The notes beneath the pieces are model-generated. The model saw only the letters and a program-made list of their open reading frames with translations. It ran no database searches and was not told where the DNA came from. From Ensifer sp. IC3342 (GTDB taxonomy: Bacteria; Pseudomonadota; Alphaproteobacteria; Rhizobiales; Rhizobiaceae), in assembly GCF_020193655.1 (NCBI RefSeq), contig NZ_JADYVE010000003.1, forward strand, positions 496,001 to 560,000: 64,000 nucleotides of DNA, written 5' to 3'. Of this stretch, positions 34,816-42,528 are shown piece after piece. The stretch's first letter is position 1, and each line of letters starts with the position of its first letter. Position numbers and translations under genes: made by a program.

Positions 34816-35422
34816 GTGCCCCTCCGGAAAGTGACCCGCTTGGGTACCGAGTTGCAAATGAACTAAACAGCGGAGAGCTCTGTCTTACCTCGTTGAACGC
34901 TGCCAGAACGGCATCGAAAGTTCTGGTCGCACCTCTCCATCCCAACAACTGTAGCACAAGTTGAAGGGAACATCAGTAACTCCTAATAATCGTAGGTCTG
35001 AGGCCGCTCCGGAAGCCCGCACGACGGGCGGCAAGCCAACCTTCCATGTCGGATGGGAACCGGAAAGATCGACCCCTGAGCGGTCGTAAGCAAAGAGCGT
35101 GGCCAAAGGCTTGATTGAGCCCAGAGTGGACGCTCGGGCACTAGCACGAGGTTACCACCGCGATGCCCATCAGCCGATGTCCGTGAACTGATCGCATCTT
35201 ATCAAACATGCCTTCAGCGGCGCTCAATGCCTTTTTCCGCCAAGGTGCCGTCGACGTCAGGAAGGCTTCTGATGGCGGCAAGGAGGGGCGATGGCCTCGT
35301 TTATGCCGTTCCACGTGTGTCGCGCTGGAGCCCATGCGTAGCGAAATTCTGTTACGACGCTATCCTCTTCGCCCCAGGGTGAGCAGTGGGCCAGTTCCAA
35401 TCATCATATAGCCCTTGCCCGC
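34816..35422. other. Intergenic region, no gene recognised
   Basis: Short frames exist on both strands (for example 34885-35106 on the minus strand), but none has a good start context or recognisable sequence. No repeat family is seen. Confidence 0.4.
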
Positions 35423-36334
35423 TTAAGCCGAAGTTGTCAGAGGCGTTTGTGCTCCTTCGATGTTCCAAGGCAAGGACTGAGCGATTTTGACCGCAATCGA
35501 CACGGGCTTGCTGTGTGGCCGTCCCGCTACCGTTACGATACTGATTTGCCGCGATACCTCCGGCTCGACTAAGCGGCGAATTAACAACCCGTCGATGATC
35601 GGCAGAAATTGCGGCATGACGGTGCAGCCGAGCCCCGCTAAAACAAGCAACTGAATCCAGTCCTCGCGCTCACTCATATACCGGACCTGCACATCCTTGT
35701 ACGGCGGCGCTACGCCGAGTTTCGATAGATTAGACGGGAACTCGCAGTGAAGTCGCTTGATATAGGCCTCGCCACTGATATCCCGCAGCGGCACTGCATT
35801 CATCCCCTCGAAGCGGTGACCCGCCGCAAAAGCGATGAAATAGGGTTCTTGAAAGAGCGGTATAGCCCTCAGTCGTTCGCCATATTCCGTGGCGCTCATG
35901 AAGGCTACATCGATGTCGCCGGCCAACAGCGCCGAGCCGAGTTCTTCGCAATTAGTTTCCCAAATGTTGAGTCGAAGATCTGGGGCGGCAGCACGCAGGG
36001 CTCTCAGGTAAGAGGTCAGATGCCTCCCAGGCATGGTTGAGAAAACGCCCAACTTGAGTCTTGCTTTGTGCAGGTTCTCATATCTTTCAGCGTCCGCTTT
36101 AGCGGCGTCTAACGCGTTCTGCACCTCAGTAAAGTGCTGATGCATGAGCCGGCCCAAATCAGTCAAATGGGTGAGGTGCCGTTCACGGCGGAACAAATGG
36201 CCGCCGAGCTGCTGTTCCAGCTTGTGGATGGACTTGGTTAACGATGGAACCGAGACCTCGCATAGTTCGGCCGCCCGGGAAAAATTGAGCGTCTGGCACG
36301 CGGCCAGGAAATATCGGATCTGGTGGGTTTCCAC
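35423..36334 (-). CDS. LysR-type transcriptional regulator
   Basis: This is a 303-residue regulator. GTG 36334 is chosen because GGAGAA lies just upstream; the frame back to 36448 lacks the conserved N-terminus. Residues 1-60 form the winged helix-turn-helix (HQIRYFLAACQTLNFSRAAE, VPSLTKSIHKLEQQLGGHLF). Residues about 90-300 form the two-lobed effector domain (GVFSTMPGRHLTSYLRALRA, VLAGLGCTVMPQFLPI). The variant RRERHLTHLTDLGR replaces the usual R-TxR-xxLTxAG. It is divergent from the class III cyclase gene at 36500 with 165 bp between starts, so it may control that gene. The inducer is unknown. Confidence 0.88.
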   Translation of the reverse strand: METHQIRYFLAACQTLNFSRAAELCEVSVPSLTKSIHKLEQQLGGHLFRRERHLTHLTDLGRLMHQHFTEVQNALDAAKADAERYENLHKARLKLGVFSTMPGRHLTSYLRALRAAAPDLRLNIWETNCEELGSALLAGDIDVAFMSATEYGERLRAIPLFQEPYFIAFAAGHRFEGMNAVPLRDISGEAYIKRLHCEFPSNLSKLGVAPPYKDVQVRYMSEREDWIQLLVLAGLGCTVMPQFLPIIDGLLIRRLVEPEVSRQISIVTVAGRPHSKPVSIAVKIAQSLPWNIEGAQTPLTTSA

Positions 36335-36499
36335 AGAGTTCTCCTGCCCGGAGGCTCTTCTCCATCCCAAGCGATTCTTAGCTACTGCGAAGGGTGCGCT
36401 TTGCCCTGAAGGCAAAGAAACGTTAGCGCCAGATGGCTCGCGCGACAAGCAAAGTCACGACATTCTAAAGGCTCTGAGTTCCTATGTAGAGGAGCAACG

Positions 36500-37183
36500 A
36501 TGCGCAACGAACTGGAGGCGACTAACGTTGGAGCACTCTGCTCGGGCGGGCCGGCCACGTTTCGGGCCGGAACTGTAAACGTCGAGGGCGAAGATCTTAC
36601 GACGGCGGCCGTATTGTTTGCCGATATCGTCGGGTTCACCAGTTGGGCCGAAAGAGTACCTCCGCGTACGACTATGGATTTCTTGCGCCGCTATCACGAG
36701 CATATGGCTCAGCAGGTCTCTCTTCATGGCGGAAGGATTGTACAGCGTGCGGGCGACGCGATATTGGCGGCATTCGGAACCCATGGATTCTTTCCATGCA
36801 AGGCGACGTCTGCATTAGCGTGCGGATTTTCAATGCTCGAAGAACTTGCCCGATGGAATGCCAGACGAGGCATGCGCGGTCGACTGCCGGTCCAAATTGG
36901 GATCGGGATACACTTCGGCGCGGTGGCGATCGGAAGTATTGGCGTTGTGCCGCGTGTCGAGCGTACGATTGCTGGCGATACAGTCAATGTGGCATGCAGG
37001 CTCGAAGAGATGACGCGCACGATCGGAACCAGGCTGATCGTTAGCGGCGCACTCGTCGAAGAGGTCGCGCGCGAGGGACAGGAGACGATCGTGCTACAAC
37101 GTCTGATCGATCGTGGGGCGTGCGCGATCCGGGGGCGGCTGAACCAGATCCCAATCTTTGTATTGGACGATATGTCTCCGTAG
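36500..37183 (+). CDS. Stand-alone class III adenylate/guanylate cyclase domain
   Basis: This is a 227-residue soluble protein starting at ATG 36500 (GAGGAG upstream). Residues about 34-200 are the cyclase homology domain: metal-binding Asp42 in LFADIVGFTSW, Asp86 in QRAGDAILAAFG, and transition-state residues Asn163 and Arg167 in AGDTVNVACRLE. All catalytic residues for a homodimeric enzyme are present, so nucleotide cyclisation is expected. The choice between ATP and GTP cannot be made by eye. No sensor domain is fused. It lies next to a divergent LysR gene, which may set its expression. Confidence 0.88.
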   Translation: MRNELEATNVGALCSGGPATFRAGTVNVEGEDLTTAAVLFADIVGFTSWAERVPPRTTMDFLRRYHEHMAQQVSLHGGRIVQRAGDAILAAFGTHGFFPCKATSALACGFSMLEELARWNARRGMRGRLPVQIGIGIHFGAVAIGSIGVVPRVERTIAGDTVNVACRLEEMTRTIGTRLIVSGALVEEVAREGQETIVLQRLIDRGACAIRGRLNQIPIFVLDDMSP

Positions 37184-37389
37184 TTCATCCTTGGCGACCC
37201 ATAGCTCCGCGCGGTTAGTTGTTCGACGGGAACGACGCTTCGTCCGCTGATAAGCCGTTCGGCAGGACCGCGCCGAACGGCAATCTCCCACCCAACGCTG
37301 ACCTCACAGCATCTCGATTCCCTGAGTTGTCAGCGTAAGGACCGAAAGGCGCCCATTTACACATTCCGGTAGCATTGATCGTATTTGTC

Positions 37390-38379
37390 TCAGGCTGGAG
37401 ATGCCTCAAGGATGGAAATGGGTCCCTTGGTCTCAATCACGCGTTCAAGCTGTAGTCCCGCGGCGTTGAAAAGGCTTGCATACTGCACCTCCGTCCTCTC
37501 CAGGCCGCCGGTGATGGCGAGCATGACCACGTCGATTCCCTTGATCAGGTTCGGTTCGTCACCCGGCGGCACGAGCGTCTCGGCCACAAGTACCTTGCCG
37601 TTCGGTTGCATAGCCTTGCGACAATTTCGCAGGATCAGCGCGGCACGCTCATCGTCCCAATCGTGAACGACCTTCTTGATGACGTAGACGTCAGCACTGG
37701 GGACGCTCTCAAAGAAGTCACCCCCGATAAATTCCGTGCGCGGCAGGTTGCCTCCGTCGCCCTGCCGGGCTGCCGCGACGCCCGAAGGCAGGTCGAAAAG
37801 CACGCCGCCCAGATGCGGGTTGCGGGCCAGGATCGCCGAGAGAAGCTGACCATGTCCGCCGCCAAGGTCGACAACCCGCGTGAACGGCCCAAAGTCATAA
37901 GCTTCGGCAACGGCCTCGTTGCTGCCTTGGCTCATGGCCACCATGGCGCGCTGAAACAAGGCGGCCTGCTCCGGGTGTTCCGACAGCCACTCGAATCTCG
38001 GGCTTCCGAACACCTTGTCGAAGGCGGGCTTTCCTGTGCGAGCGGAATACAGCAGTTGCTCGAAGGCAAGATAGGGCTCGCTGTTGATCATGCGGACGAA
38101 ATCACGCGGACCCGACTGATTGGAGCGCAGCGCGGCGCCAAGCTCTGTCAACTCGAAATGACGTGGTCCCACTTCCCTAAAGACCCCTTCGGGCGCGAGA
38201 AGTCGCATGACACGATAAAGCGCATCGGCCTCTGACTGAGTAGCGGCCGCCAACTCATCCACCGACCGCTCGCCCGCGGCCAGGAGATCGGGGACGCCGA
38301 GCTCGATAATGACGCGAAGCGCTTGTGACACGGCGAATCCGAATCCTAGCCTCATGATCTGTTGTGATGCACTGGTCAT
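37390..38379 (-). CDS. O-methyltransferase (Methyltransf_2 family)
   Basis: This is a 329-residue enzyme starting at ATG 38379 with GGAGG upstream. Residues about 1-90 form the N-terminal dimerisation/winged-helix part (FAVSQALRVIIELGVPDLLA... LYRVMRLLAPEGVF). The SAM-binding fold follows at about 160-329, with VVDLGGGHGQLLSAIL (motif I), FDLPSGV, FIGGDFFESVPSADVYV and the VIKKVVHDWDD segment containing the catalytic His of the family. It is related to hydroxyindole, caffeate and antibiotic O-methyltransferases. The substrate is unknown. It is a single gene; the downstream region to the cyclase is short. Confidence 0.88.
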   Translation of the reverse strand: MTSASQQIMRLGFGFAVSQALRVIIELGVPDLLAAGERSVDELAAATQSEADALYRVMRLLAPEGVFREVGPRHFELTELGAALRSNQSGPRDFVRMINSEPYLAFEQLLYSARTGKPAFDKVFGSPRFEWLSEHPEQAALFQRAMVAMSQGSNEAVAEAYDFGPFTRVVDLGGGHGQLLSAILARNPHLGGVLFDLPSGVAAARQGDGGNLPRTEFIGGDFFESVPSADVYVIKKVVHDWDDERAALILRNCRKAMQPNGKVLVAETLVPPGDEPNLIKGIDVVMLAITGGLERTEVQYASLFNAAGLQLERVIETKGPISILEASPA

Positions 38380-38594
38380 GGCTTTTTCCTCCGCTGCCGC
38401 CGGAAGCTTAACAGAATGGAGCGAGCGAAACGCCACCGCAAATTGGAGGAGCACTGGGTGACTGTCGAAAGCCGGTTCGAGCGCGATCGCGAAGGCCGCA
38501 AGGCAGTGCCGGTCCGGTCGTTATGCCCTCGGCGCCGGTGGGCGGGCCGCCGACCGACACTCGCTGTCGGTCGGCCCCTCAGAAAGGGTACCGC

Positions 38595-39374
38595 TCACCT
38601 TTTGTCCGCGTCCTGCTTGCGCATCGCCGCCTCTCCGGCGTCCGATACCTCGACCCATTTCTTGTCGGGCGCGGCGTCCGCGACGTAGCTGTCGTGCCAG
38701 TTCCACCACTTGTAGGTCGGGGTCTGGGGGTAGCCCTCGGGCGAGTCTTCCCAAACCTCCTGCCGGCCGAGCGGAGTGATGTCGAGATAGTTCCAGGTGC
38801 TCCCCATCTGCTCGTCGCCGCGATTGTTGATGAAGTAGGTGCGGAAAATGCGGTCGCCGTCACGGTAGAACACGTTGGTGCCGTGCCACTCGTCCACGCC
38901 GAACTCGGCGTCGAAGCTGTCGGTGATGGTGAACCACGGCATGTCCCAGCCCATTCGCGCCTTCAGCCGGGCGATGTCCGCGTGGGGTGCGCGCGAGACG
39001 AAGACGAGCGTCGTGTCGCGCGCATTGAGGTGCGCGAGATGGGCCACCTGGTCGGCCACCATGGAGCAGCCCCGGCAGGCGTGCTCGGGCCAACCGAACA
39101 CGCCCGGTTCGTAGAAGGCGCGGTAGACGATCAGCTGGTGCCGGCCGTCGAAGAGGTCGGCGAGGCTGACCTTCCCCTCGGGCCCCTCGAACATGTAGTC
39201 CTTCGTCACGGCCATCCACGGCATCCGCCGGCGCTCGGCGGCGAGCGCATCACGGGCGCGGGTCTGGGCCTTTTCCTTGACGAGCAGCTTCTGGCGGGCC
39301 GCCTCCCATTCCTCCGGCGATACGATCGGCGGGGTCTGCATGGCTTTGCGTGTATTCTCGGCTGGCGTAGTCAT
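38595..39374 (-). CDS. DUF899 family thioredoxin-like protein
   Basis: This is a 259-residue protein starting at ATG 39374 behind AGGAGG. The DUF899 pattern is clear: VSPEEWEAARQKLLVKEKAQ and RDALAAERRRMPWMAVTKDY at the N-terminus, then FDGRHQLIVYRAFYEPGV and the cysteine-containing HACRGCSMVADQVAHLAHLN, then RGDEQMGSTWNYLDITPLGR. Members have a thioredoxin fold and unknown, probably redox, function. There are no membrane segments. The gene is monocistronic and flanked by family C repeats on its 5' side. Confidence 0.85.
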   Translation of the reverse strand: MTTPAENTRKAMQTPPIVSPEEWEAARQKLLVKEKAQTRARDALAAERRRMPWMAVTKDYMFEGPEGKVSLADLFDGRHQLIVYRAFYEPGVFGWPEHACRGCSMVADQVAHLAHLNARDTTLVFVSRAPHADIARLKARMGWDMPWFTITDSFDAEFGVDEWHGTNVFYRDGDRIFRTYFINNRGDEQMGSTWNYLDITPLGRQEVWEDSPEGYPQTPTYKWWNWHDSYVADAAPDKKWVEVSDAGEAAMRKQDADKR

Positions 39375-39439
39375 CGCTCTCGGACCTCCTGATCAGGGGC
39401 GTTGCGCCGCACGTCGCGGCCGCTCCTCGCCCGTTTTTC

Positions 39440-39762
39440 TTACAGCGCCGCGCGTCTCATCAGACGCGCCAAGGACGCTGTAACACTTTGAATTGCCGCA
39501 TGTTTTGTCCTTAAATCGAGCACGACCTAAGGAAATATGCAGTGGATACAGTCTGGCTCTGGATCTCGAGGGATGCGAGTAACAAGTGTGTCGCCATTTC
39601 GGTGGCGCCGAATTGCAGCCGCGGCGGGCCATGGGTGGACGCGAGCGCTACCGCAAGTTTCCTTAAATCCTAGAGGACTTGAGGAAAAAACATGCAGCAA
39701 TTCAAAGCGCTACAGCGTCCTTTGTGCGTCTGATCAGATGCGCGGCGCCGTGGAGAAGGATC
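39440..39762. repeat. Two family C elements in inverted orientation
   Basis: The first copy (about 39441-39545) reads leftward, with ACAGCGCCGCGCGTCTCATC, GCTGTAACACTTTGAATTGC and TCCTTAAATCGAG. The second (about 39657-39762) reads rightward, with CCTTAAATCCTAGAGGACTT, GCAGCAATTCAAAGCGCTAC and GTCTGATCAGATGCGC. They flank about 110 bp of unique sequence and fill most of the 39375-39960 gap. Confidence 0.8.
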
Positions 39763-39960
39763 GCGTGGGTTTTGCATCGGCGAGACCGCTTCGCCGGGGC
39801 GCGCTCGTGCGCACCAACCAGAGGTTGATTCTGACACATTGGTTAATATATATTTAATAGCCAGCACCTCGCACGAGAACGCATCATAGGGATACCTTCG
39901 GGAATATTAGGGGACCTGCCGGCGTCACAGCACTGTCGCGCCAATGAAGGAAGATGCGCT

Positions 39961-40179
39961 ATGCCGATCGGACCCCAGATTCCCCTTCACGATGTCGACA
40001 TGCTCAGCGCAGTGTTCGAGGAGTTGCTGAAGGATCATCAAATGCTCCGCGCCAGCGCCGTGGCAGAGGGCACCCTCACCCGCCTGATCTTCAATTACCA
40101 CCTAGGCATCCGCGATCCGGCGATGCTGAAAATGCTTACCGTGCCTTTCCTGCGGCAGCGTCTGTCGGGAACTGAGTGA
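39961..40179 (+). CDS. Small hypothetical protein
   Basis: This is a 72-residue soluble protein starting at ATG 39961 (AAGGAAG upstream). It is helical and amphipathic (VDMLSAVFEELLKDHQMLRA, HLGIRDPAMLKMLTVPFLRQ). There is no signal or membrane segment and no recognised family. The end of the gene is followed by strong RNA structures at 40217-40450 that may be part of its 3' region or of a separate small RNA. Confidence 0.6.
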   Translation: MPIGPQIPLHDVDMLSAVFEELLKDHQMLRASAVAEGTLTRLIFNYHLGIRDPAMLKMLTVPFLRQRLSGTE

Positions 40180-40216
40180 GGGAAGAGAGATCGCCTTGAA
40201 CTGCGGCGCCCACACA

Positions 40217-40254
40217 AGCGGGGTCCCACGCTTTCTTGGCGAAGGGGCCCCGCT
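40217..40254 (+). terminator. Strong hairpin after the small gene
   Basis: AGCGGGGTCCC and GGGGCCCCGCT form an 11-bp stem around a 16-nt loop, 38 nt after the stop codon. There is no T tract. Confidence 0.5.
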
Positions 40255-40333
40255 CTAAATCGCTTCTGAAATCACTATAGGTTCGTGTCGGTGCAGTGTC
40301 GCCGGCACCCCCAAAGGTTGAAGTATCTTCCTC

Positions 40334-40359
40334 TTTGGTCCGATGATCATCGGACCAAA
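40334..40359. promoter_or_regulatory. Perfect 26-bp palindrome
   Basis: The half site TTTGGTCCGATGA is followed immediately by its exact reverse complement. It could be a dyad operator for a dimeric regulator or an RNA hairpin without loop. No copy was noticed elsewhere in the window. Confidence 0.6.
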
Positions 40360-40416
40360 GTCCGGCGCGATATGGGCCAAAGGTCCCATATTCGATTTTT
40401 GCATGAACGTGTGAAG

Positions 40417-40450
40417 AGGAGCCCGCCTGGAGGGGCGACGGGCTCCTTTT
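40417..40450 (+). terminator. Intrinsic terminator
   Basis: The stem AGGAGCCCG/CGGGCTCCT is 9 bp with a 13-nt loop, followed by TTTT. It has the classic features of rho-independent termination on the plus strand only. Confidence 0.75.
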
Positions 40451-40499
40451 GACAAAAGATGTTGGTCTGATCATTGGCGCCGAAACCTGTCGGCATGCC

Positions 40500-40566
40500 T
40501 AAATGAACCAAATCGAAGCACCGCAGCGTCCTTTGCACGTCTGATAAGGCGCGCAGGCGCCGTGGA
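40500..40566. repeat. Family C partial copy
   Basis: It contains AAATCGAAGCACCGCAGCGTC and a CACGTCTGATAAGGCGCGCA hairpin ending in GGCGCCGTGG. It is the right half of the element, just beyond the DUF1236 gene's stop. Confidence 0.65.
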
Positions 40567-40574
40567 TCACGCCG

Positions 40575-40982
40575 TCAGTTGACGATCTGGACCACCCTGC
40601 GAGACCTCGGTTCGACGATCACCCGCTGGTCGTTGACGACGGCCACCGAGTATTCCGGAGCCTGCGGAACCGGAGTCAGCACGACCGTCTCTGGAAGAGG
40701 CTGGCCAACGGCGATCCGTTTCCGGACGACGACTGACGGCGGCGGGGGCATCTGTTGGACTGTGGTAACCACCCTCGGAGGCGGCGGTGCCAGTGCGCCG
40801 CCAAGTGCGCCTCCGACAACTGCGCCAACGCCAGCACCGACCGGGCCGCCGATAATGGCGCCCGTCGCGGCACCGCCGGCGATACCCGCACCAGTGCTAC
40901 GGTTGCCATCGTTGTTAGTCTGAGCGATCGCGGGGCCACCAAGGAGGGCAGCTGCCGCAGCGATGAAGACAAGTTTTTTCAT
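40575..40982 (-). CDS. DUF1236 family exported protein
   Basis: This is a 135-residue protein starting at ATG 40982 behind GGAGGCG. A Sec signal peptide (KKLVFIAAAAALLGGPAIAQ) is followed by a glycine-zipper-like stretch (AGGAATGAIIGGPVGAGVGA), a Pro-rich linker (APPPPRVVTTVQQMPPPPS) and the C-terminal DUF1236 motif (AVGQPLPETVVLTPVPQAPE, VVNDQRVIVEPRSRRVVQIV). It is a periplasmic or outer-membrane-associated protein of unknown role, common in Rhizobiales. The glycine zipper could insert in a membrane. Confidence 0.8.
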   Translation of the reverse strand: MKKLVFIAAAAALLGGPAIAQTNNDGNRSTGAGIAGGAATGAIIGGPVGAGVGAVVGGALGGALAPPPPRVVTTVQQMPPPPSVVVRKRIAVGQPLPETVVLTPVPQAPEYSVAVVNDQRVIVEPRSRRVVQIVN

Positions 40983-41426
40983 TGTCGCCTCCTTTGTTGG
41001 ATGAAGGGGCAACGAGCGGGGCAAGAAAACAGTTCCAGTCGCTGGACTTAAGTCCGACAGGCAAAGCCAAAGGTCCTAGGACCGTTGCAGGCCTTCCGCC
41101 TCGGACATATGGTGACAGTAGGGCGCCGACGACACGACAAGTCCCCGACACCGCCGTAGGCGTTAAAAGGTCCCAGAGCCACCGCGATTGTCCCTTCAAA
41201 CCGCTCTGGGACCCTCCTCTTGCCGACCGCCGCCTCCCCTCGTCGATTGCGTTTCCTCCCGGTAACTCAAAGATACAAGGCACAAAGATACAAGGGCACA
41301 GGAACGAGGCATCGGAGGAGAGCCCTGCCGTAGCGCAACAACATGCAGCCGCCCTCGAGAAGTTGCAGTTTTCCGGTCTGTCACAACCGGCTTAAAGTTG
41401 ATACTTTTGTAGTTCTTCCACCCTAC

Positions 41427-41552
41427 CCAATGTTTCCTTAAGTCCTGGCCGATCTCTTAAGTCCTGGCCGATCTGGGGAAACGCACGTGCAGCAATTCAA
41501 AGTGCACAGCGTCGTTTGCGCATCTGGTTAAGACGCACGGCGCTGTAGAGGG
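41427..41552. repeat. Family C element with duplicated left end
   Basis: The TCTTAAGTCCTGGCCGATCT unit occurs almost twice in tandem (about 41438 and 41456). It is followed by GCAGCAATTCAAAGTGCACA and GCGCATCTGGTTAAGACGCA. It lies directly before the gene at 41563. Confidence 0.8.
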
Positions 41553-41562
41553 AGCGAGAGAA

Positions 41563-41937
41563 ATGTGCGCAGGCGCGATGCTCGATGATGCTGCGGTAGG
41601 TCCTTTCTGGACGCCGCCGCTACCTGTCGACCGGGACGAACTCAGCCCATCGATCCTGCGCGAACTCGATCAGCGAGGCGAGCGCCAGAGCTTCAAGGGT
41701 TATGTGCTGCAAATTTATGACGCGCCGGATGGCAAACCCTCCGGTGTGTTCGAGATCGCCTTCTGTGCGAAAAGCGGGACGGCTTGCGTCATTTACGGGG
41801 CGGAAGCACCGGATGAGCACGACGCGAAGCGACGCGCCGTCGTGATGACGGATCCCCACTGGCTTGCCGCCGTCAGCCCCCGGGACGCCGCCGGCATTTT
41901 CTTCCAGCTGCTCGTGGACACGCCCCCGCAAGCCTGA
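41563..41937 (+). CDS. Hypothetical protein
   Basis: This is a 124-residue soluble protein starting at ATG 41563 after GAGGGAGCGAGAGA. It looks like a small alpha/beta fold: VLQIYDAPDGKPSGVFEIAF, ACVIYGAEAPDEHDAKRRAV and SPRDAAGIFFQLLVDTPPQA. There is no signal peptide or recognisable motif. The stretch before residue 30 is Pro/Asp-rich. It is convergent with the small membrane protein gene at 41974. Confidence 0.6.
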   Translation: MCAGAMLDDAAVGPFWTPPLPVDRDELSPSILRELDQRGERQSFKGYVLQIYDAPDGKPSGVFEIAFCAKSGTACVIYGAEAPDEHDAKRRAVVMTDPHWLAAVSPRDAAGIFFQLLVDTPPQA

Positions 41938-41973
41938 GCGCCGCGCCCGCTGTAGGTGCGCCGGCATCGGCAT

Positions 41974-42210
41974 TTATTCGCGCCGCTTGCGGACGGCCAA
42001 TCCTATCTCCGCGAGCGTTCCGAGCGCGACGCCGAATACGATCCAGTAAAGCCCTTCATCGATCGCCTGGTCCAATGACGAAGCCGTCGTGAAACGCGAC
42101 AAGACATCCGGATCCAGATAACCTGTCGAGATGACCAGGCCTAGCACGATCTGCCAGGCGCCGGCCACAAGCGCCATGATTGCCACAAGGCGCGCAGCGT
42201 GTGAAAACAC
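41974..42210 (-). CDS. Small two-helix membrane protein
   Basis: This is a 78-residue protein. GTG 42210 is preferred because GGAGG lies just upstream; the frame back to 42366 is not protein-like. Two transmembrane helices are present: about 6-28 (RLVAIMALVAGAWQIVLGLV) and about 49-70 (GLYWIVFGVALGTLAEIGLA). The tail is basic (VRKRRE), consistent with a cytoplasmic end. No family is assigned. Confidence 0.65.
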   Translation of the reverse strand: MFSHAARLVAIMALVAGAWQIVLGLVISTGYLDPDVLSRFTTASSLDQAIDEGLYWIVFGVALGTLAEIGLAVRKRRE

Positions 42211-42528
42211 CGTTCCACCTCCTCCCTGTTGTCGCAGAACGCTACCGCATAATGCCCTAAATCGGGATCGATTTGAGGAAACAGGCAGTAGTGCTTTCCG
42301 CCACAGCTTTTCTTGGGAGCGGACGCGGGTTCCCTCCCCTTCCGCTTCGAGCTCCAGACCCGACAAGGTGACCGAATGGGAGCGTGATCATTTAAGCGTC
42401 TGCATACCGGCGTGCGGACCTTTCGGCAGTTTGTAGCGAATTTTGGCCTTTCGCGATCTGTTTTGTTGCAGTACCGTCAGATTTATACTTTATGTTGCAT
42501 CAACATCCGTGGCCAAAGGGAGGGTTGC
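42211..42528. other. Intergenic region before the DUF3604 operon
   Basis: A degenerate family C left end lies at about 42240-42292 (CCTAAATCGGGATCGATTTGA and GGAAACAGGCAG). The remainder presumably holds the operon promoter; no clear box is called. Confidence 0.45.

Larger units (their letters stand above)
40260..40450 (+). ncRNA. Candidate small RNA with perfect dyad and intrinsic terminator
   Basis: This non-coding stretch has three strong structures. First is a perfect 26-bp palindrome at 40334-40359 (half site TTTGGTCCGATGA). Second is an ATATGGG/CCCATAT hairpin at 40370-40391. Third is a canonical intrinsic terminator at 40417-40450 (AGGAGCCCG...CGGGCTCCT followed by TTTT). No open frame explains them. 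A plus-strand small RNA ending near 40450 is the simplest reading; the 5' end is unknown. Alternatively the palindrome is an operator. Confidence 0.5.

Noticed and set aside
34885..35106. Minus-strand frame of 73 codons
   Set aside because: No start context, and no recognisable sequence.
40982..41395. Plus-strand frame of 137 codons
   Set aside because: It begins at the DUF1236 start on the other strand, is Pro/Arg-rich and lacks a ribosome site.
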